64,000 bases of DNA from CAVVYJ01 sp963752495 (GTDB lineage Bacteria; Pseudomonadota; Gammaproteobacteria; Burkholderiales; Methylophilaceae). The stretch covers positions 682,001 to 746,000 of the forward strand of contig CAVVYJ010000002.1 of NCBI GenBank assembly GCA_963752495.1, in the 5' to 3' direction. Under the pieces are notes generated by a model that saw only the letters and a list, made by a program, of their open reading frames with translations, was not told the DNA's origin and did not search any database. A program made the position numbers and the translations under genes. Positions 1 through 7,074 of this stretch are shown one piece after another. Numbering within the stretch: position 1 is the first letter of the stretch; every line of letters begins with the position of its first letter.

Positions 1-102
1 TTTAATTAGCGCGTATTCACTAAAATATGGGCGCAGCGAGTCAAGTTTGGCTTGGTAGCGGCCATCTAGCGGACTTAGTGCATTTAGAGTGGTCAAAGAC
101 AT
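1..102 (-). CDS. purB: adenylosuccinate lyase, N-terminal fragment (runs off the window)
   Basis: Only the first ~34 codons are present, read on the minus strand up to the window edge. The start MSLTTLNALSPLDGRY, followed by a FSEYALIK stretch, matches the N-terminus of adenylosuccinate lyase, which acts twice in purine synthesis (SAICAR to AICAR, and adenylosuccinate to AMP). An in-frame upstream ATG at 123 would add seven residues; the ATG at 102 is preferred because it fits the family N-terminus. It is divergent from the malic enzyme gene. Confidence 0.8.
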   Translation of the reverse strand, partial: MSLTTLNALSPLDGRYQAKLDSLRPYFSEYALIK

Positions 103-265
103 AGCGAGTAAACTTTCAAACATCAATCACAAGCTCTCATTTTACCTTAAATTGCGCGACATGAATTCGCGGTTTAGACTTTAAGCTGGCTATTAAGTAT
201 AATCGCAATTTTCTCATACTTGGCAACAAGCCACAATCTTATGTCTTATATAAGATATAAAACTA

Positions 266-295
266 TGGACAACATCATTTGTGTTGTGGTATAAA
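266..295 (+). promoter_or_regulatory. candidate sigma-70 promoter for the malic enzyme gene
   Basis: TGGACA (266-271) and TATAAA (290-295) are separated by 18 bp, each five of six to consensus, about 100 bp before the malic enzyme start. A short inverted repeat, ACAACA/TGTTGT (269-287), lies in the spacer and could be an operator. A second TATAAT at 198-203 with TAGACT 17 bp upstream is a weaker alternative. The rest of the 103-396 gap shows nothing else to me. Confidence 0.45.
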
Positions 296-396
296 TATCT
301 TAAACGCGGAATGTGTTATTTGATGCGGCGATTGTAAGGTTGCATTTGCTTTACACTATCTTTATCTTGAAGCTATAAAATAGAAAGTAGAAACAC

Positions 397-1590
397 ATGG
401 ACTTGAAAAAAGCGGCGCTTGACTACCATCAGTTTCCAAAGCCAGGCAAGTTGAGTGTCGATTCAACTAAACCTTGCGCCACACAAGATGATTTATCTTT
501 AGCATATACACCTGGCGTGGCCGAGCCGGTGCGTGAAATAAACGCTGACCCCGCCAATGCTTACAAATATACCAATAAAGGTAACTTGGTAGCCGTGATT
601 ACAGATGGCACTGCTGTGTTGGGTTTGGGTAATATGGGGGCTCTGGCTAGCAAGCCAGTGATGGAAGGCAAGGCTGTTTTATTTAAGCGATTTGCCGGTA
701 TTGACGTTTTTGATATTGAAGTTAATGCCCCAACACCTGATGCTTTTATTGAAACGGTTGTTAATATCGCGCCCACTTTTGGCGGGATTAATTTGGAAGA
801 TATTGCAGCGCCGCATTGCTTTTATATCGAGAATGAGCTAAAAAAACGTCTCAATATTCCAGTGTTTCATGATGACCAACATGGTACGGCAGTGATTGTT
901 GCTGCCGCACTATTAAACGCTTTGGAGCTGCAAGGTAAAACGTTGCCAACGGCAAAAATTGTGTTTTTGGGTGCGGGCGCTGCAGGATGTTCTTGTGCGA
1001 AGCTCTTAAGACGAATGGGCGCTACTAACATTACTATGACAGATAGGGCCGGCATTTTAGATAGCAATCGCAAAGATCTGCACGATAACAATCGCGAATT
1101 GGCAGTACAGGCGAGCGATAAAAAATCCCTCGCCGATGTAATGCCAGGAGCTGATGTTTTTATTGGCGTTTCTGCTAAAAATGCACTTGACCCGGAATTG
1201 ATTAAGGGGATGGCAAAAAACCCGATTATCTTTGCCTTGGCGAATCCAGATCCGGAAGTATTGCCAACTGTTGCACACGCAATTCGTGATGACATCCTCA
1301 TGGCAACAGGGCGCAGCGATTTTCCAAACCAAGTGAATAATGCGCTGTGTTTTCCATATTTGTTCCGTGGTGCGCTTGATGCCAAAGCGAAGCAAATCAC
1401 CGAGGAAATGAAAGTGGCAGCTGCCCACGCATTAAGCGAGCTCGCACGCGAGCCAGTACCTGCAGATGTTTTGGCGGCGTACAATTTAACCGAGTTAAAA
1501 TTTGGTAAAGAATATATTATTCCTAAGCCGTTCGATAAAAGACTGCTGGAGAAAGTAGCCAGCGCAGTTGCAAAGGCAGCTAAGACTTAA
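397..1590 (+). CDS. maeB: malic enzyme, short form (malate to pyruvate + CO2)
   Basis: Oxidative decarboxylation of malate to pyruvate and CO2 with reduction of NAD(P). The N-terminal malic domain carries YTPGVAEPVREI near residue 37 and the malate/metal-binding segment FHDDQHGTA near residue 157. The NAD-binding domain follows with VFLGAGAAG near residue 195. The protein is 397 residues, so it lacks the C-terminal phosphotransacetylase-like domain of the ~760-residue MaeB enzymes and resembles the short forms. NAD versus NADP preference cannot be read safely. It lies just upstream of the succinate dehydrogenase genes, which suggests a C4-dicarboxylate metabolism block. Confidence 0.88.
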   Translation: MDLKKAALDYHQFPKPGKLSVDSTKPCATQDDLSLAYTPGVAEPVREINADPANAYKYTNKGNLVAVITDGTAVLGLGNMGALASKPVMEGKAVLFKRFAGIDVFDIEVNAPTPDAFIETVVNIAPTFGGINLEDIAAPHCFYIENELKKRLNIPVFHDDQHGTAVIVAAALLNALELQGKTLPTAKIVFLGAGAAGCSCAKLLRRMGATNITMTDRAGILDSNRKDLHDNNRELAVQASDKKSLADVMPGADVFIGVSAKNALDPELIKGMAKNPIIFALANPDPEVLPTVAHAIRDDILMATGRSDFPNQVNNALCFPYLFRGALDAKAKQITEEMKVAAAHALSELAREPVPADVLAAYNLTELKFGKEYIIPKPFDKRLLEKVASAVAKAAKT

Positions 1591-1600
1591 TTTACAGAAT

Positions 1601-1987
1601 ATGCAAAAAAAGCGCCCACAAAACAGACCTAAGAATCTAAATCTATTTACTATCCGCTTGCCAATAAATGCGGTCGTGTCGATTTTGCACCGTGTCAGCG
1701 GGATGGCGTTGTTCCTGATTTTGCCATTTGCGTTGTGGGTATTCCAGATTTCCTTGAAATCTGAAACAAGTTACTTAACGCTCTCAGCTTTGCTGCATCA
1801 TTGGTTTGCAAAGCTCATGCTTATTGGGTTGGCATGGGCTTTTTTTCATCACTTTTTTGCAGGGTTACGTCATTTGGGACAGGATGTGCATTGGATGACC
1901 TCTCTACAAAAAGCACGCTTTTCTGGCCGTGTGGTGTTATGGTTGGTGGCGATTTCTGTCGCTATTTTCGCTTGGTTTGTTTGGTGA
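1601..1987 (+). CDS. sdhC: succinate dehydrogenase cytochrome b556 subunit
   Basis: Membrane anchor subunit of complex II. The motif SILHRVSGMALF near residue 25 (SdhC signature with the quinone-site Ser/Arg region) and the later HHFFAGLRHLGQDVH with the likely haem-ligand histidine identify it. Three hydrophobic helices are visible in 128 residues. The ATG at 1601 is chosen; an upstream in-frame TTG at 1568 would overlap the malic enzyme gene. First gene of sdhCDAB. Confidence 0.9.
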   Translation: MQKKRPQNRPKNLNLFTIRLPINAVVSILHRVSGMALFLILPFALWVFQISLKSETSYLTLSALLHHWFAKLMLIGLAWAFFHHFFAGLRHLGQDVHWMTSLQKARFSGRVVLWLVAISVAIFAWFVW

Positions 1988-2005
1988 TACTTAAACTTTA
2001 AAATC

Positions 2006-2355
2006 ATGTTAATTGAACTTCTGACCAAAAAATATCCCGGCATGCGTCAATGGCTTACACAGCGCCTTACCGCAGTTGTGATGGCGTTTTACATTGTATG
2101 TCTGATTGTTTATATGATTGCTCTACAACCTAATAACTATGCGGATTGGCTGGCAGCCATAAGCCCTTGGTGGGTGCGCTTGGCGACATTTTTATTTTTT
2201 TTTGCCTGTGTATGCATGCATGGCTTGGCGTGCGCGATGTGTTTAAAGACTATGTGTTTAACCAAAGCATTGCGTGGCTATATGCAGGCGGCGGTGGATA
2301 TTCTTGTTGGTTGCCTATGTGGGTATGGATGGGCGTTATTTTGTTGAGTATTTAG
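2006..2355 (+). CDS. sdhD: succinate dehydrogenase membrane anchor subunit, frameshifted in this sequence
   Basis: Second membrane anchor of complex II. The N-terminal part (MLIELLTKKYPGMRQWLTQR, then LATFLFFF) is in one frame. The conserved CMHAWLGVRDVFKDYVF segment and the last helix are in another frame that ends at the TAG at 2353-2355. The break is at a run of nine T (2195-2203); one more T restores a continuous ~116-residue SdhD. If the first frame is followed instead, the protein ends in a non-family sequence at 2347. A homopolymer sequencing error is likeliest. Start ATG 2006 lies 18 bp after sdhC. Confidence 0.8.
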
Positions 2356-2371
2356 TGGGAAATTTTATAAA

Positions 2372-4130
2372 ATGGCTTTAGAAAAACATCAGTTTGACGC
2401 GGTAATTATCGGCGGCGGTGGCGCAGGCCTGAGAGCCGCACTGCAACTGGCTGAGAGTGGCGTTAAAGTGGCGGTGCTGTCTAAAGTCTTTCCGACACGT
2501 TCTCATACAGTTGCCGCTCAAGGTGGGATTGCGGCAGCTTTAGGTAACGTGGCAGATGACAAATGGCTGTGGCATATGTATGACACTATCAAAGGATCGG
2601 ATTTTTTGGGTGACCAAGACGCGATTGAGTTTATGTGTAAAAACGCGGCAAAAGCGATTATCGAGCTGGAGCATTTTGGTATGCCGTTTGATCGCTTGGA
2701 AAACGGCAAAATTTACCAACGCCCGTTTGGTGGCATGACACAAAACTTTGGCGAATCACCTATTTCGCGCACTTGCGCAGTTGCAGATAGAACCGGCCAT
2801 GCCATGCTACATACGCTTGTATCAGCGTAATATACGTGCAAATACGCAGTTTTTTGTAGAGTGGTTTGCGCTCGATTTAATTCGCGATGCAGAAGGCGAT
2901 GTTCTGGGCGTGATTGCGATGGAAATCGAAAGTGGTGAAATTCATATTTTTCAGGCGAAAACTACGCTTTTGGCTACCGGCGGCGCAGGACGTATATTTC
3001 AGGCCAGCACTAACGCCTTTATTAATACGGGTGATGGTCTGGGCATGGCGGCACGTGCTGGAGTGCCTTTACAGGATATGGAGTTTTGGCAATTTCACCC
3101 GACTGGTCTGCAGCACGTAGGGGTGCTGATTACTGAAGGTGTTCGCGGCGAAGGCGGCTATTTGGTGAACAGTGAAGGTGAGCGCTTTATGGAGCGGTAT
3201 GCGCCGCACGCTAAGGATTTGGCCAGCCGCGACGTGATTGCGCGTGCCTCTGCCACTGAAATTAAAGAAGGTCGTGGTGTTGGAAAAAACAAAGATGCCG
3301 TGTATTTGAAGCTGGATCATCTTGGTGAAGAGCGCATTAAGAAAAGCTTGCCAGGGATACGCGAGATTGCTAAAACGTTCTGCAATGTAGATCCAATCAA
3401 TGATCCAATCCCTGTGGTGCCGACTGCGCACTACATGATGGGCGGCATTCCTACCAATTTGGATGGCCAAGTTGTGATGCCGGACGGTAATGGTGAAAAA
3501 ACGATTAACGGCTTATACGCAGTGGGTGAATGCGCTTGCGTTTCAGTGCATGGTGCGAATCGTTTGGGTTCCAATTCGTTGCTGGATCTGGTTGTATTCG
3601 GCAAGGCAGCGGGTGATCATATGGCAGCGGCAATTAAACAAAATAATACACAAAAACCTTTGCCAGAAAGTGCCGCCGAGCCAACCTTAGCGAGGATTGC
3701 AAGACTATCAAATGCGCAGGGAGAAAACGTGGTTGAAGTTGGTGATGCCATGCGTAGAACCATGCAAACACATTGTGGTGTATATCGCTTCCCTGATTTG
3801 CTGGAAAAAGGGGTTGGTGAGATTGATGCAGTAGCAAAACGTGCAAAAAATATTGTGATAAAAGACCAAAGCCAGGTGTTTAATACAGCGCGTGTAGAGG
3901 CGCTGGAGCTCGATAACTTAATTGAAGTAGCGGTTGCGACGATGTACGCAGCACACAATCGAACTGAGAGTCGTGGTGCGCATGCGCGTGAGGATTTTGC
4001 AGAGCGGGATGATAAAAAGTGGCTGGCACACTCGCTTTTTTATAAAGAAAATAATCGCTTAGCTTATAAGCCAGTACGTTTGAAACCACAAACAGTAGAA
4101 TCGTTTGAGCCGAAGAAGAGAGTTTATTAA
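2372..4130 (+). CDS. sdhA: succinate dehydrogenase flavoprotein subunit, one-base frameshift near 2817
   Basis: Catalytic subunit that oxidises succinate to fumarate with covalent FAD. The FAD-binding AVIIGGGGAGLRAALQLAES near residue 10, the FAD-attachment region FPTRSHTVAAQGG near residue 40, and the catalytic HPTGL, RGEGG and HGANRLGSNSL motifs are all present. The reading frame breaks at about 2817-2818, where CTTGTAT should read CTGTAT; removing one T joins HAMLHTL to YQRNIRANTQFF and gives a normal ~585-residue SdhA. A true null allele is unlikely beside intact sdhB, fumA and acnB, so I treat it as a probable sequence error. Confidence 0.9.
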
Positions 4131-4131
4131 C

Positions 4132-4869
4132 ATGAAATTTTCTGTTTATCGTTATAACCCGGATGTTGATAAAAAGCCTTACATGCAGGATTACGACATC
4201 CAGCTTGAAGATAGCGACCATATGTTGTTGGATGCGCTACTTCGCATTAAAGAATTTGATGAAACTTTAAGTCTACGTAAATCCTGCCGTGAAGGCGTTT
4301 GCGGCTCGGATGCGATGAATATTAACGGTAAAAATGGCTTGGCATGTATCACACGGCTTGCTGATCTAGAAGAGCCTATCGTGTTGCGACCCATGCCGGG
4401 TTTGCCAGTGATTCGCGACCTGGTTGTGGACATGACCCAGTTTTTTGAGCACTACAACTCAGTTAAGCCTTACTTGGTGAACAATGACCCATTGCCGGAA
4501 ACTGAACGTTTGCAAAGTCCAGAAGACCGTAAAAAACTGGATGGCTTGTACGAGTGTATTTTGTGCGGGGCTTGTACAACTTCGTGCCCGAGTTTCTGGT
4601 GGAATCCTGATAAATTTGTAGGTCCAGCTGGCTTGATGCAGGCTTACCGTTTTATTGCCGATTCACGCGACCAAGCCGAAGAAGAGCGTTTGGAAAACTT
4701 GGAAGATCCTTATCGCTTATATCGCTGTCACAACATCATGAATTGTGTGGAAGTGTGCCCGAAAAAGCTGAACCCTAATGCGGCAATTGCAGCGATTAAG
4801 GATTTAAAAATAGAACGGGCTAAAGAAGCAAAGAGTACGAAAAAGACGATTGAGATTAAGACCATATAA
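4132..4869 (+). CDS. sdhB: succinate dehydrogenase iron-sulfur subunit
   Basis: Electron-transfer subunit of complex II, 245 residues. The [2Fe-2S] cluster region is CREGVCGSDAMNINGKNGLAC around residues 54-74. The C-terminal ferredoxin domain has CILCGACTTSCPSFWW near residue 142 and CVEVCPKKLNP near residue 205 for the [4Fe-4S] and [3Fe-4S] centres. The start is ATG 4132, one base after the sdhA stop. The stop overlaps the sdhE start (TAATG). Confidence 0.95.
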   Translation: MKFSVYRYNPDVDKKPYMQDYDIQLEDSDHMLLDALLRIKEFDETLSLRKSCREGVCGSDAMNINGKNGLACITRLADLEEPIVLRPMPGLPVIRDLVVDMTQFFEHYNSVKPYLVNNDPLPETERLQSPEDRKKLDGLYECILCGACTTSCPSFWWNPDKFVGPAGLMQAYRFIADSRDQAEEERLENLEDPYRLYRCHNIMNCVEVCPKKLNPNAAIAAIKDLKIERAKEAKSTKKTIEIKTI

Positions 4870-5135
4870 TGCTGAACGCTGAGAATATCAAAGATGCAGA
4901 GCAGCGCCGCCTAGCATGGCGTTGCAGACGCGGCATGCTAGAGCTGGATATTATGTTGCAGCGCTTTGTGGCAAATCATTTTAATGGGCTAAGTTTGGCT
5001 GAAATGCACACTTTTGATGAAATGCTGGAACTGCCTGATAATGAATTTTGGGCATTGTTGTCTGCACCAAATATCTCGAATTTGAGTGAGAGCATGCGCG
5101 CTGTGATTGCTAAAATGACAAGGCAAGAAATATGA
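4869..5135 (+). CDS. sdhE: FAD assembly factor SdhE
   Basis: Small (88-residue) YgfY/SdhE family protein required for covalent flavinylation of SdhA. The RRGMLELD motif near residue 20 is the family's RGxxE signature. It overlaps sdhB by one base and fumA by four (ATGA), implying translational coupling. In many betaproteobacteria gltA follows sdhE; here a fumarase takes that place and no citrate synthase gene is in the window. Confidence 0.92.
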   Translation: MLNAENIKDAEQRRLAWRCRRGMLELDIMLQRFVANHFNGLSLAEMHTFDEMLELPDNEFWALLSAPNISNLSESMRAVIAKMTRQEI

Positions 5136-6661
5136 GCGTTATTAAGCAAGAAGACTTTATTCAAAGTGTAGCGGATGCGCTGCAGTATATTTCTTATTAC
5201 CATCCTCAAGATTATATCGAGGCATTGGGAGCGGCTTACAGTCTAGAAGAGTCTCCAGCAGCGAAGGACGCTATCGCACAAATTCTCACTAACTCTCGTA
5301 TGTGTGCCGAGGGCAAACGCCCGCTTTGTCAAGATACGGGCATTGTGGTCGCATTTGTTAAAATAGGCATGAAGGTGCAATTTGAAGGCTATTTAACGGT
5401 TGAAGAGATGGTGAATGAGGGGGTGCGCCGCGCCTATTTGCTGCCAGAAAACAAACTGCGTGCATCTATTGTGATTGACCCGGCGGGTGCTCGCAAAAAC
5501 ACGCGTGACAACACGCCAGCAGTGACGCACATTGAAATGGTGCGTGGTGATAAGGTGCAAGTAACGGTTGCGGCTAAAGGTGGCGGTAGTGAAAACAAAG
5601 CCAAGCTGGCAATGCTTAACCCAAATGACAGTATTGTGGATTGGGTGCTTGAAGTGGTGCCGCAAATGGGCGCAGGCTGGTGCCCGCCAGGCATGCTGGG
5701 TATTGGGGTGGGTGGTAGTGCAGAAAAAGCGATGCTACTTGCCAAAGAATCATTGATGCAGCCCATTAATATGCACGAATTGAAAGCGCGTGGCGCACAA
5801 AATAAGCTCGAAGAATTACGGTTGGAAATTTATGAGAAAGTGAATAATTTAGGAATTGGCGCGCAAGGTTTAGGTGGCTTGACGACGGTTTTGGATGTGA
5901 AAATTCTCGACTATCCAACCCATGCTGCAAGTTTGCCTGTGGCGATTATTCCAAACTGCGCAGCCACACGACACGTACACTTTGAGCTAGATGGCAGTGG
6001 CGTGGCGGAGCTCGCGCCGCCAGATTTAAACACTTACCCCGATGTGCATTGGCAAGCCAGTCCCAATGCTAAACGCGTGAATTTGGATACAATATCGAAG
6101 GCAGAAATCGCCAGTTGGAAGGCTGGAGAAACGCTGTTGCTAAATGGAAAATTGCTTACAGGCCGCGATGCAGCACACAAGCGGATTGCAGGTATGCTGG
6201 CAAAAGGCGAAAAATTGCCAGTGGACTTTTCTAATCGTTTTATTTATTACGTAGGGCCAGTAGATGCGGTGCGCGACGAGGCCGTTGGCCCTGCAGGCCC
6301 AACGACTGCAACAAGAATGGATGATTATACGGAAACGATGCTGGGCCAAACTGGATTAATTGGCATGGTAGGCAAGGCAGAACGCGGCGAAGCGGCAATT
6401 CAAGTTATCGCTAAACATCACGCGGTTTATCTTACTGCTGTGGGCGGTGCAGCTTACTTGGTTTCTAAAGCCATCAAAAAATCGCGTGTGATTGCATTTG
6501 AAGATTTGGGTATGGAAGCAATTTACGAATTTGAAGTGGTTGATATGCCGGTGACGGTCGCTGTTAGTGCACAGGGAGACTCTGTGCACAATTCTGGCCC
6601 GGCGGAATGGCGTGAAAGAATCGCCCAGCGCCAAATTATTCATGTGACGAATGTGCCTTAA
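5132..6661 (+). CDS. fumA: class I (iron-sulfur) fumarate hydratase
   Basis: Reversible hydration of fumarate to malate using a [4Fe-4S] cluster. It is 509 residues, the usual class I length. Candidate cluster cysteines are in RPLCQDTGIV near residue 64, IPNCAATRH near residue 275, and GWCPPGMLGIGVGG near residue 183. The C-terminal domain has GPAGPTTATRMDDYT. It is coupled by a four-base overlap to sdhE, completing a succinate-to-malate module. Confidence 0.92.
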   Translation: MSVIKQEDFIQSVADALQYISYYHPQDYIEALGAAYSLEESPAAKDAIAQILTNSRMCAEGKRPLCQDTGIVVAFVKIGMKVQFEGYLTVEEMVNEGVRRAYLLPENKLRASIVIDPAGARKNTRDNTPAVTHIEMVRGDKVQVTVAAKGGGSENKAKLAMLNPNDSIVDWVLEVVPQMGAGWCPPGMLGIGVGGSAEKAMLLAKESLMQPINMHELKARGAQNKLEELRLEIYEKVNNLGIGAQGLGGLTTVLDVKILDYPTHAASLPVAIIPNCAATRHVHFELDGSGVAELAPPDLNTYPDVHWQASPNAKRVNLDTISKAEIASWKAGETLLLNGKLLTGRDAAHKRIAGMLAKGEKLPVDFSNRFIYYVGPVDAVRDEAVGPAGPTTATRMDDYTETMLGQTGLIGMVGKAERGEAAIQVIAKHHAVYLTAVGGAAYLVSKAIKKSRVIAFEDLGMEAIYEFEVVDMPVTVAVSAQGDSVHNSGPAEWRERIAQRQIIHVTNVP

Positions 6662-6731
6662 GTCACCGATTTTATTGCACTATTTGACGAATAATGCGTC
6701 ATAATTCATATTGGTATGAAAGGTGCTTAAA

Positions 6732-7028
6732 ATGAAATTAGCTTTGTTTGGGGTTGTCATCTGCGTTGCATTCAGTGCTACAGCGCATGCCGAAGATGTC
6801 CTGAGTTATTTAACCGATAAAAATGGCAAATATATTGGCCCAACGGTTGAAGAAAATGTGGTTAAGATGGATACAGATAAAAACGGGTTTGCCGATGTGG
6901 ATGAAGTGCGTGCTTTTCTGCAACTAAAACATGGCAAAGATTATGAGAAAGATGTGTTAGACCAATGGCTTGTTGCCTCTAAAGGCCATAGCTGCGGTAC
7001 TAATTTTGCGAAAGATTTAGCTAATTAA
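6732..7028 (+). CDS. small secreted EF-hand protein, function unknown
   Basis: A 98-residue protein from ATG 6732 (AAAGG eight bases upstream). A signal peptide of about 20 residues ends in ATAHA. A canonical EF-hand loop DTDKNGFADVDE lies at residues 47-58, with ligand positions 1, 3, 5, 7, 9 and 12 filled by D, D, N, F (backbone), D and E. An incomplete second loop starts near TDKNGK (residues 28-33). One cysteine is near the C-terminus (GHSCG). It is probably a periplasmic calcium-binding protein. It lies between fumA and acnB with a possible promoter of its own (TTGACG at 6684, CATATT at 6707, spacer 17). No role in the TCA cycle can be inferred. Confidence 0.75.
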   Translation: MKLALFGVVICVAFSATAHAEDVLSYLTDKNGKYIGPTVEENVVKMDTDKNGFADVDEVRAFLQLKHGKDYEKDVLDQWLVASKGHSCGTNFAKDLAN

Positions 7029-7059
7029 ATCTAGTTTCGCAAAAGATTTTGCAAACTAG
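7005..7059 (+). repeat. tandem duplication of the EF-hand gene's 3' end, forming a hairpin before acnB
   Basis: The last codons of the EF-hand gene encode FAKDLAN-stop (7005-7028). An imperfect copy encoding FAKDFAN-stop follows at 7036-7059, out of frame with the gene and after its stop. The second copy is itself self-complementary (CTAGTTT 7031-7037 with AAACTAG 7053-7059, plus GCAAAA/TTTTGC inside), so a hairpin can form 15 bases before the acnB start. It may act as an attenuator, an mRNA stability element or a leader structure. Confidence 0.6.
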
Positions 7060-7074
7060 AAGAAGCAAGGAAAC

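Noticed and set aside
867..1484. Long minus-strand open frame opposite the malic enzyme gene
   Set aside because: It lies wholly opposite a well-conserved gene, has no family motif and no suitable context; an antisense by-product.
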